Below are positions 6,466 to 11,447 of a stretch of 11,447 bases of DNA, piece after piece (the first letter of the stretch is position 1; every line of letters starts with the position of its first letter). The DNA lies in NCBI GenBank assembly GCA_947626445.1, contig CANQSC010000035.1, forward strand, positions 1-11,447. The letters run 5' to 3'. Position numbers and translations under genes: made by a program. The notes under the pieces are model-generated. The model made no database searches. It saw only the letters and a list, made by a program, of their open reading frames with translations, and had not been told where the DNA came from. Source of the stretch: an uncultured Bacilli bacterium. GTDB lineage: Bacteria; Bacillota_I; Bacilli_A; RF39; UBA660.

Positions 6466-7169
6466 TCCATTCTTTTTTTACGATATTTTTTAGATAATAA
6501 ATCTACTTTAGTACCATTATCTAAGACAAAATAACCATTTTTATAATTATATTCCATAATATGTTCAGTATTTGCAAGACAACAACGATGAGTTCTAATA
6601 AATCTACTATCTAATTTTTGTAATATATCATTTAAAGTACTTATAATTTTAAATTCAATATTTTTAGTATAAATAATTAATTTCCGATCTTCTTTATCTC
6701 TTGTAATATATAAAATATTTTTTAAATAAATTTCTAAATCAGCATTTCGACCATTAACTTTTAACATCTTTTTATCAAATTTTTGTGAATATATAGTTTG
6801 TAAATCTTTTTCTAAACGACTTTCCATATTATGAAATTTTTCAATGAAATCAAAAACATCTAAGATATATCTATGAACACTTTCAAACATTTTATCATGA
6901 CAGGTCACAAAAATTATTTCACTATCCCAATCATTTTCTCTTATTTTATGAGCAATATCAATTCCACTAATATTTCCTTCTAATTCAATATCCATAATAT
7001 ATACTTTTCTAAGAGCATCACTATTAATTACTTTTTCCAATTCTTTATCATATTTAGTAAAGTATTTAACATCTAAATCAGTATCATTAGCAAAAGCTAA
7101 TTTCCTTAATACTTTTTTAATTTGGTCTTGAACATTTTTCTCATCTTCAACCACAATAAATTGAACCAT
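6459..7169 (-). CDS. LytTR-family response regulator
   Basis: This 236-residue protein joins a receiver domain (1-120) to a LytTR DNA-binding domain (about 134-232), as in AgrA, ComE and LytR. The acidic pocket is Glu8-Asp9, the phospho-acceptor Asp60 in 'YIMDIE', the switch Thr89 in 'FVTCH', and Lys111 stands near the expected conserved lysine. The LytTR part shows 'NILYITRDKEDRKLIIYT' (151-168) and 'FIRTHRCCLAN' (190-200). Such regulators usually bind paired direct repeats upstream of peptide-signalling, bacteriocin or envelope genes. No histidine kinase is in the window. I chose the ATG at 7169 because AAGGAG lies 8 nt upstream; an in-frame GTG at 7178 overlaps that site. It follows a holin-like gene but has its own promoter, so it can be expressed separately. 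Confidence 0.88.
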   Translation of the reverse strand: MVQFIVVEDEKNVQDQIKKVLRKLAFANDTDLDVKYFTKYDKELEKVINSDALRKVYIMDIELEGNISGIDIAHKIRENDWDSEIIFVTCHDKMFESVHRYILDVFDFIEKFHNMESRLEKDLQTIYSQKFDKKMLKVNGRNADLEIYLKNILYITRDKEDRKLIIYTKNIEFKIISTLNDILQKLDSRFIRTHRCCLANTEHIMEYNYKNGYFVLDNGTKVDLLSKKYRKKRMES

Positions 7170-7198
7170 TGTTTCCACTCCTTAGTACTACCATTAAT

Positions 7199-7228
7199 TT
7201 TATATCACGTTTTTTAAAACAATGTCAA
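7199..7228 (-). promoter_or_regulatory. promoter of the LytTR gene
   Basis: A perfect -35 TTGACA (7223-7228) is followed after 18 nt by -10 TATAAA (7199-7204) with an extended TG. It sits in the 65-bp gap after the holin-like gene, so the regulator can be made without the holin. Confidence 0.65.
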
Positions 7229-7234
7229 ATAATT

Positions 7235-7489
7235 TTATTCTTCATTATTCTTAACATTTACTAAATCAGCAATTCCCCCTGCACTCATCGTCGCACTTAA
7301 ACATAACACCATCGCATTTAAAAAATTAGGTTCTATTTTAAAAATAAAACAAATTAAACCACTAATAATTCCAATTAAAACATTTTGAATAGGGATATAT
7401 TTATTAGGCATTGATTCCCAAATAATTTTATTAACAGCCCCTAAAACATAAGTAATAATTGCAATTATAACTAAATAAGTAATTTGCAT
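7235..7489 (-). CDS. holin-like small membrane protein
   Basis: The 84-residue protein has three likely membrane segments (about 2-20, 33-52 and 57-76) and a charged tail 'NVKNNEE'. The 'NKYIPIQNVLIGIISGL' stretch (29-45) followed by a Gly/Ala-rich third helix with 'SAGGIADL' (69-76) resembles phage holins of Firmicutes, which form membrane lesions to release endolysin. No endolysin gene is adjacent; the nearest peptidoglycan enzyme is the VanY-like gene at 8294. A ribosome-binding site GAAGGA precedes the ATG. Being next to a LytTR regulator recalls LytSR control of LrgAB, but this protein is not LrgA. It may be a domesticated phage holin or an unrelated small membrane protein. Confidence 0.55.
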   Translation of the reverse strand: MQITYLVIIAIITYVLGAVNKIIWESMPNKYIPIQNVLIGIISGLICFIFKIEPNFLNAMVLCLSATMSAGGIADLVNVKNNEE

Positions 7490-7505
7490 ATAAGTCCTTC
7501 TTTCT

Positions 7506-7533
7506 TTTATAGTTTATGTTTAATTAATTTCAA
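7506..7533 (-). promoter_or_regulatory. possible promoter of the holin-like gene
   Basis: A -35 TTGAAA (7528-7533) and -10 TATAAA (7506-7511) are 16 nt apart on the minus strand, with GAAGGA downstream. An alternative -35 TTGTTG would give 19 nt. This 156-bp region between the divergent holin-like and microprotein genes holds promoters and no other gene. Confidence 0.4.
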
Positions 7534-7610
7534 CAACTATAATAAATAACTACTATACACTTATAAACACTTTTTTATTTAAAATAATTTTAATTTTAAC
7601 CTAGAAATGA

Positions 7611-7616
7611 TATAAT
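7611..7616 (+). promoter_or_regulatory. -10 element of the 53-residue membrane protein gene
   Basis: A perfect TATAAT is preceded by TGA, an extended -10 that can work with a poor -35 (TTTAAT or similar near 7588-7593). AAAGGGG follows, ahead of the ATG at 7646. Confidence 0.5.
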
Positions 7617-7645
7617 ATTTTTATAATATGAAAGGGGCTATTAGG

Positions 7646-7807
7646 ATGGAAACCGAAAATGAAAAAAATGAAGTAATTAATGAATATGAAAGTGAAATAA
7701 CTGAAGTTAAAAGAAGAATTAAAGTTAAAGATTTAATTATTATTGGTGAGCTTATTATAATTGCTATTTTAGTTTTAACTGGTGTTGCAGTCTTTATTTG
7801 GATGTAA
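7646..7807 (+). CDS. single-pass membrane microprotein, function unknown
   Basis: This 53-codon gene is below usual length cut-offs but is well supported: an extended -10 TATAAT upstream, a ribosome-binding site AAAGGGG 8 nt before ATG, an unbroken frame, and an intrinsic terminator that starts right after the TAA. The product has an acidic N-terminal half ('ENEKNEVINEYESE', 4-17), a basic patch 'KRRIKVK' (22-28), and one hydrophobic helix (about 30-52) ending 'FIWM'. The basic patch before the helix predicts the N terminus inside the cell. It is transcribed away from the holin-like gene from the same intergenic region. I recognise no family. Confidence 0.75.
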   Translation: METENEKNEVINEYESEITEVKRRIKVKDLIIIGELIIIAILVLTGVAVFIWM

Positions 7808-7837
7808 AAAAAAGATTTTTTTCACAAAATCTTTTTT
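7808..7837. terminator. bidirectional intrinsic terminator
   Basis: A perfect 12-bp stem AAAAAAGATTTT/AAAATCTTTTTT with a 6-nt loop lies between the convergent microprotein gene and the minus gene at 7836. It has a T run on either strand, so it can end both transcripts. The last two bases of its second arm belong to the stop codon of the minus gene. Confidence 0.85.
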
Positions 7838-8192
7838 ATATCCATTTAGCTATTGTTATTTTTCTAGTTGTATTAAATAAATAATTATCAAAAATATTTA
7901 AAATATTTTCAACAATGGCTCTTAAAATATCACCACAAGTTCTTTTAATTTTAATATTTACTATTTCATGTTTCATTTCTTTGCGAAATAAATAATCTTC
8001 AGTATATTTATTTAAAACATAATCTATTTCTTTAACCATTTTAATATCATGATTATTATTTAAATCAGCTTTAAAAATAAAATCACGATAGATAGTAATT
8101 AATTTATCGGTAATAACATCATTACCATTATATTTAAAATTAACAATATGATTAAAATTTGGACAATAATTTAAAACTTCTTTATTACTCAT
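7836..8192 (-). CDS. hypothetical protein, 118 residues
   Basis: I do not recognise this protein. It is soluble in appearance, rich in Ile, Asn and Lys, with no signal peptide. It begins 'MSNKEVLNYC', has a central helical stretch with 'DKLITIYRDFIFK' (29-41), a 'KRTCGDILRAIVENIL' segment (82-97) and ends 'ITIAKWI'. I chose the ATG at 8192, with GAAGG 7 nt upstream, over an in-frame TTG at 8228. Its promoter shares a -35 hexamer with that of the divergent VanY-like gene, so the two are probably co-controlled or mutually exclusive. It ends in the bidirectional terminator shared with the microprotein gene. Confidence 0.65.
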   Translation of the reverse strand: MSNKEVLNYCPNFNHIVNFKYNGNDVITDKLITIYRDFIFKADLNNNHDIKMVKEIDYVLNKYTEDYLFRKEMKHEIVNIKIKRTCGDILRAIVENILNIFDNYLFNTTRKITIAKWI

Positions 8193-8219
8193 CTTTTTAC
8201 CTTCTTCTATCCTAACTAA

Positions 8220-8272
8220 ATAATACAATATTCGACAAAAAGTTGCAAGAAAAAAATGCTAAATGCTATAAT
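8220..8272. promoter_or_regulatory. divergent promoters sharing one palindromic -35
   Basis: The hexamer TTGCAA (8243-8248) is its own reverse complement. On the plus strand it is 18 nt from a perfect -10 TATAAT (8267-8272) for the VanY-like gene. On the minus strand it is 17 nt from TATTAT (8220-8225) for the 118-residue gene. RNA polymerase cannot occupy both at once, which would make the two transcripts compete. Confidence 0.6.
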
Positions 8273-8293
8273 ATTTTTTAAGGAGGATACGTT

Positions 8294-9277
8294 ATGGCTA
8301 CAATTAAAAAGAAAAAATTAAAACTTAAAAAAGGTGCTTATATATTACTAGGTAGTATTATTATCTTTATTATTGCTTTAATTTTTGGTTTAAAATTTTA
8401 TAAAGAATATAAATATAAACAAACTTATGAATATAAATTAACTAATATTGGTTACTCCCTAGATAACGCCAAAAAAATTATTGATAAAGTTGGCGATGAA
8501 ACAATCAATTATATTTTAAGTAATCCCCAAAATGATTTAATTGTTGATTTTATTAATGAAAAATATTTTATTGAAAATAATTTAAATGATTATTTAGAAT
8601 TTTATAAAAAACAAGATGATGAAACTTTTACGGATATTGTGGCCATGGTTAATACTCATGCTAATAATAAATGGTATGAAGTTACTTTTGATACTGATAT
8701 TAATTTAAATGAGAAAATGATTGTTAATAAGTTCTATGCTTTAAATAAAGAATATGCCCCAACTGATTTAAAAGATATTTCTCTAGACTATTCTTATGGA
8801 AATGAAGGAGACAATAAATTGCTTTCTTATGCTTATGATGAATTTATGAATTTATGGCAAGCTGCAAATGATGCAGGATTTTACTTAATGGTTACTTCCA
8901 GTTATCGTAATTATGAAGAACAAGAAAGTATTTACGAAGAAAGAAAAGCTGCTCAAGGCGAAAGAAAAGCTGATGAAACGGCAGCAAGACCAGGACATTC
9001 TGAACATCAAACAGGATTAGTTGTTGATATGACTAGTAAAACGGAACCAATTGAATCGGATTTTAAAGATAGTAAAGCCTATAATTGGTTAAAAGAAAAT
9101 GCTTATAAATATGGTTTTATAGAACGTTACCCAGAAGATAAAACTTATATTACCGGTTATGCTCCAGAATCATGGCACTGGCGTTATGTAGGAAGTGATG
9201 CTGCCAAAGTAATTCATGATGAAAATATTACTTATGATGAATATTATGCTTATTATATAGAATATAAAAATAAGTAG
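8294..9277 (+). CDS. membrane-anchored VanY-type D-alanyl-D-alanine carboxypeptidase (peptidase M15B)
   Basis: The 327-residue protein has a basic N terminus (Lys-rich 5-13), one membrane helix (about 14-33) and an extracytoplasmic part. After a helical linker domain (about 45-160) comes the M15B zinc peptidase: 'SSYRNYEEQ' (202-210), 'GHSEHQTGLVVD' (234-245) with zinc ligands His238 and Asp245, and 'ESWHWRYVG' (292-300) with catalytic Glu292 and zinc ligand His295. All catalytic residues are present, so it should trim terminal D-Ala from peptidoglycan stem peptides. No vanA/B-type ligase or vanX is nearby, so this is a housekeeping wall enzyme rather than a resistance gene. A strong AGGAGG precedes the ATG. 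Its stop codon abuts that of the convergent HAD gene. Confidence 0.92.
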   Translation: MATIKKKKLKLKKGAYILLGSIIIFIIALIFGLKFYKEYKYKQTYEYKLTNIGYSLDNAKKIIDKVGDETINYILSNPQNDLIVDFINEKYFIENNLNDYLEFYKKQDDETFTDIVAMVNTHANNKWYEVTFDTDINLNEKMIVNKFYALNKEYAPTDLKDISLDYSYGNEGDNKLLSYAYDEFMNLWQAANDAGFYLMVTSSYRNYEEQESIYEERKAAQGERKADETAARPGHSEHQTGLVVDMTSKTEPIESDFKDSKAYNWLKENAYKYGFIERYPEDKTYITGYAPESWHWRYVGSDAAKVIHDENITYDEYYAYYIEYKNK

Positions 9278-9298
9278 TTACTTAATAAAACTACTTAT
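9270..9298. terminator. stop-codon-embedded convergent hairpin
   Basis: A perfect 10-bp stem ATAAGTAGTT/AACTACTTAT with a 9-nt loop covers the TAG of the VanY-like gene (9275-9277) and the TAA of the HAD gene (9278-9280). Neither side has a long T run, so it may be a weak terminator or an mRNA 3' end stabiliser. Confidence 0.5.
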
Positions 9299-9766
9299 AT
9301 GAACTGTTGAAAAAGATGAGTTATCCATAATATTATTTAAAACATCAACGGTATCATCAATCATCACAAAATATTTATAATCTAAATTTTGATAATCTTT
9401 TTGAATGTTTTTAATAACATTCAATTTTTCTTTATCATTTAAAACAGAATATACATGGTCACCTAAAATTCCATAATTCTTAGCTAAAAAAGTTTTCTTT
9501 TGTTTTAATTCTTCATCATTCATAACCTTTGTTGCAACATATATTCTACTTAAATCTTTATTTTTTAAAAAATCTTGCATTGTTTTTATAGGTTCAACAT
9601 TTTCATAATAATCATTTTCTAAAATCATCTTTGACCATAACTCATCATCATAATAATAATGATTATATTCACCATATTCAATTTTAGCAAGCACCCCATC
9701 AACATCAAAAATATAAACACTATTAGGATTTAAAAATAATTCTTTAATTTTACTTTCAACCATCAT
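9278..9766 (-). CDS. HAD-superfamily hydrolase
   Basis: The 162-residue protein has the HAD phosphatase motifs in order: motif I 'FDVDGVLA' (20-27) with nucleophile Asp21 and acid/base Asp23, motif II Thr79 in 'VATK', a lysine in 'NDKEK' (110-114), and motif III Asp137-Asp138 in 'MIDDT'. The cap is short (about 30-65), rich in Tyr and Asp. The substrate cannot be told; small nucleotides are one possibility. The gene starts 5 bp after the upstream unknown gene, and the AGGTGG before it overlaps that gene's TAG, so they form an operon. Start at 9766 or at the next ATG (9763) fits equally well. Confidence 0.8.
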   Translation of the reverse strand: MMVESKIKELFLNPNSVYIFDVDGVLAKIEYGEYNHYYYDDELWSKMILENDYYENVEPIKTMQDFLKNKDLSRIYVATKVMNDEELKQKKTFLAKNYGILGDHVYSVLNDKEKLNVIKNIQKDYQNLDYKYFVMIDDTVDVLNNIMDNSSFSTVHISSFIK

Positions 9767-9771
9767 ACCAC

Positions 9772-10317
9772 CTAACCTTTTTTTATTTTTCTTAACTTTA
9801 AAACTTGTTCTTTAGTTAAACAATAATTTTCAATAAAGCCACCTTCTGCATAATTTATAGTCTCTACTATCTCTTGCTCTTCTCTTGGGATACTTTGAGT
9901 TTTATAAACTAATTCAATATTTTTCATTCTAAAATCAATAATATTTTTATTATTTATATAATCAACTAAACTCTCATAAAGAGAATTATAAATTTTCAAT
10001 TTTTTTTGATAATTTTTATTTTTTCTTAAAAGTATTCGCTCCTGTCTACCACTATTTAACCATTTCAATTCTAATTTTTGAATTTGTTCATTAATTTTAT
10101 CAGCTTTTTTATTTAATTCATTTAAAGATAAATTTGCTATTTCATTATAACTTATAATATCTTCCCTATTTTTAAAATATTCAACTTCTTCTTTACTTTC
10201 AAATTTTATAAAATCATCCTCATATGAACAAGTAGGAATTTCAATAAAATATGGAACTGGAAAATTTAACAAATCTTTGGCTTCGACATAACATTCATTA
10301 TTTTTAAATATTTTCAT
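9772..10317 (-). CDS. hypothetical coiled-coil protein
   Basis: I do not recognise this 181-residue protein. Its N-terminal part (about 1-55) has a small mixed region with 'FPVPYFIEIP' (19-28). The middle (about 62-127) is a long charged helix with heptad-like spacing ('LNELNKKADKINEQIQKLEL' and 'KNYQKKLKIYNSLYESL'). The end is 'LTKEQVLKLRKIKKG'. No signal peptide or membrane helix is seen. The ATG at 10317 has GGAG 9 nt upstream; an in-frame ATG at 10353 lacks such a site. The start lies inside the last codons of a decayed upstream frame ending 10304, so it was once translationally coupled to it. It leads directly into the HAD gene, which suggests a shared function. Confidence 0.65.
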   Translation of the reverse strand: MKIFKNNECYVEAKDLLNFPVPYFIEIPTCSYEDDFIKFESKEEVEYFKNREDIISYNEIANLSLNELNKKADKINEQIQKLELKWLNSGRQERILLRKNKNYQKKLKIYNSLYESLVDYINNKNIIDFRMKNIELVYKTQSIPREEQEIVETINYAEGGFIENYCLTKEQVLKLRKIKKG

Positions 10318-10384
10318 CTTTTTCACTCCAATCTTCAAAAGGATCATATCCATTTTGCTTTTCCCATAAAATATGATTTATCTC
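10304..10384 (-). pseudogene. C-terminal gene fragment
   Basis: A 26-codon open stretch follows a TAA and has no start. It encodes a Trp-, Asp- and Glu-rich tail ('WEKQNGYDPFEDWSEKDEN') that looks like true protein rather than chance translation, and it ends 14 nt inside the next gene, as a coupled upstream gene would. In a shifted frame just before it the reading 'YIQKYDLPRCKR' continues plausibly, so a frameshift near 10385 is likely. Confidence 0.45.
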
Positions 10385-10416
10385 TTACATCGAGGCAAAT
10401 CATACTTTTGAATATA

Positions 10417-10850
10417 TTATCTACTTTTACTATTTTTTCTTCTTACTAAATAAGCAATTGGGATTTCATGATCACTCATTCTTAATGATTTTTCCCATAT
10501 GTTTTGTGGAATAGTTTTTTGATATTCTGGATTAAAAGCAATCGAATAACCACTATAATCTCCCGAATAATTCCTCTAACTAAATAGTTATCTTCACCAT
10601 CAAAATCAAAAGTATATCTTTCAACAATTGCAAGATAGCTAACTGCTTCATTTTTCTTTCCCTTTTTTACTTCATTCATTATTTGATGACCTAATCGTTG
10701 ATGAACATATTTAAATGCTAGCCTACAATCAGACGTTATAAATGTTTGATAATCATTTATTCTTATCATTCTTTCAATATCTATATCATCCCAATTAATA
10801 TTCGCTATTTCTCTTGTATTAGAAGCAATTAGTTCTTTGTCAGTAAACAA
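10417..10850 (-). pseudogene. frameshifted gene of unknown function
   Basis: From about 10850 to 10570 one frame encodes a convincing protein ('WDDIDIERM', 'TSDCRLAFKYVHQRLGHQI', 'ERYTFDFDGEDNYLVRG'). Past about 10565 that frame turns to hydrophobic and basic shadow, while another frame from 10566 to a TAA at 10417 gives 'GDYSGYSIAFNPEYQK', 'QNIWEKSLRMSDHEIPIAY' and a basic end 'RRKNSKSR'. A single frameshift near 10560-10575 explains this. The frame also opens upstream of 10850 ('IYICHPNHLF') with no good start, so the 5' end is damaged or continues into the next fragment. Family not recognised. A sequencing error cannot be excluded for any one lesion. Confidence 0.55.
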
Positions 10851-10887
10851 ATGGTTTGGATGGCAAATGTAAATACAATGATTGTCT

Positions 10888-11178
10888 CTACATTATTTTT
10901 TTTCCTTTTTCATCTATTATAGTCTTTTTGTCACTTTGTAATTTAATAAAATTAATTTTTGAGACTTTATTTTTCGCATTTTCTTCTAAACCTAAAGGAT
11001 TTTTAATCAATGCTGATTTCATTTCTACAGTAGGCTATCCTAAAGAACCACATGGTAAACTATATTTTGCATTCCTACTACTCTCTCGAAACATAGTTAA
11101 ATTTTTTTTATCAATTTCATCACTTTTTCTTCTTAATTCAGCATAATCCTCCCTGGTGCCTTTATCTTTTTCTGGCAT
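10888..11178 (-). pseudogene. gene remnant with an in-frame TAG
   Basis: The frame starting at the ATG at 11178 reads 'MPEKDKGTREDYAELRRKSD', then to 'FRESSRNAKYSLPCGSLG', meets TAG at 11035-11037, and continues as good coding sequence ('TVEMKSALIKNPLGLEENAK', 'INFIKLQSDKKTIIDEKGKK') to a TAG at 10888. One base change from GAG would explain the internal stop. A run of eight A near its end (10901-10908) is a likely slip site linking it to the next fragment. The frame of the strong upstream start (11248) enters it only by a shift. Function unknown. Confidence 0.5.
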
Positions 11179-11248
11179 ATCTATCTATTAGTTGACCTCC
11201 AATTCCAATACTTTTTAATTCATTAAATATTTCTTCATTATAATTCAT
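11162..11248 (-). pseudogene. 5' end of the decayed gene, 28 codons
   Basis: A strong AGGAGG (11257-11262) 8 nt upstream of ATG opens a frame of 28 codons (begins 'MNYNEEIFNEL', then 'SIGIGGQLIDRY') that stops at TAA inside the next fragment, overlapping it in another frame. A frameshift near 11178 would join them. It could also be a genuine small leader peptide coupled to the ATG at 11178. Confidence 0.45.
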
Positions 11249-11320
11249 AATTTTTTCCTCCTAAAAATATACCATTCTATTTTTTTGTTAGCCATTAAAA
11301 AACTTTTTTTAATACATATT

Positions 11321-11348
11321 ATTGTACCAATTTTTTTTTAGAAGTCAA
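11321..11348 (-). promoter_or_regulatory. promoter of the decayed operon, coiled-coil and HAD genes
   Basis: A -35 TTGACT (11343-11348) is followed after 16 nt by -10 TACAAT (11321-11326) with an extended TG on the minus strand. It should transcribe the fragments and then the two intact genes. From 11349 to the window end I see only A+T-rich DNA with one weak inverted repeat (ATGTAAA at 11408-11414, TTTACAT at 11430-11436). Confidence 0.65.
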
Positions 11349-11447
11349 CAAATTTTAAATTTAAATTTGCGTTTCCGCATTTTGGAAAAAATCTAAAACT
11401 TTTTTTAATGTAAATCATTAAAATCTTACTTTACATCATCAAACAAT

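Noticed and set aside
7535..7570. LytTR-box pair upstream of the holin-like gene (two TAGTT words)
   Set aside because: The words are 13 nt apart rather than about two helical turns and match the known consensus poorly.
8294..9277. Vancomycin resistance locus because of the VanY-type enzyme
   Set aside because: No VanH/A/X or VanRS genes are present; M15B carboxypeptidases are common wall enzymes.
10856..11146. Plus-strand open frame of 96 codons with hydrophobic translation
   Set aside because: It is the complement of minus-strand remnant coding sequence rich in Lys and Glu; it has no ribosome-binding site or promoter.
11299..11409. 15-bp direct repeat (AAAACTTTTTTTAAT at 11299-11313 and 11395-11409)
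   Set aside because: Nearly pure A/T homopolymer runs; expected by chance at this composition.
1..11447. Mollicutes code with TGA as tryptophan
   Set aside because: parE, the LytTR gene and ylbE end on TGA at the expected lengths, and conserved Trp codons are TGG.
1..11447. CRISPR array, insertion sequence or tRNA gene
   Set aside because: No regularly spaced repeats, transposase or tRNA cloverleaf was found; the only long repeat is the 36-bp pair.

Overview
The window is about three-quarters A+T, uses TGA as a stop (parE and the LytTR gene end on TGA) and encodes tryptophan as TGG, so it follows the standard bacterial code. The ylbD/ylbE pair, Gram-positive-type parE/parC, a LytTR response regulator and a VanY-type peptidoglycan carboxypeptidase point to a low-GC Bacillota of class Bacilli, possibly a gut lineage related to RF39 or Erysipelotrichia, that still has a cell wall. 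This placement is inference from gene content and composition.

Layout. Positions 1-80 hold an unusually GC-rich stretch with three tandem hairpins, cut by the window edge. Positions 80-5412 (minus strand) are a chromosomal core: parE, a small ASCH-domain gene, parC, then ylbD and ylbE beyond a hairpin. Positions 5412-6450 hold a two-gene cassette: a DUF3990-type ADP-ribosyltransferase-like putative toxin followed by an overlapping partner gene. The cassette lies between two perfect 36-bp direct repeats, and each repeat carries the promoter core that drives parE on one side and the cassette on the other. Positions 6459-7489 (minus) encode a holin-like membrane protein and a LytTR response regulator that has its own strong promoter. 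Positions 7646-7807 (plus) encode a 53-residue membrane microprotein missed by normal length cut-offs. Positions 7836-9277 hold an unknown minus gene and a plus-strand VanY-like carboxypeptidase. These two are transcribed divergently from promoters that share one palindromic -35 hexamer. Positions 9278-10317 (minus) encode an unknown coiled-coil protein and a small HAD-family phosphatase. Positions 10304-11248 are a run of decayed minus-strand coding sequence below a strong promoter at 11321-11348.

How the parts relate. ParE and ParC form topoisomerase IV; the ASCH protein is co-translated with them. The candidate toxin-antitoxin cassette sits immediately upstream of this essential operon and appears to have duplicated its promoter. 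The holin/LytTR pair, the microprotein and the VanY enzyme form a cell-envelope-themed neighbourhood. The most notable finding is the repeat-flanked cassette at the topoisomerase IV promoter; the ASCH insertion between parE and parC, the shared -35 and the 5' structured element are secondary.
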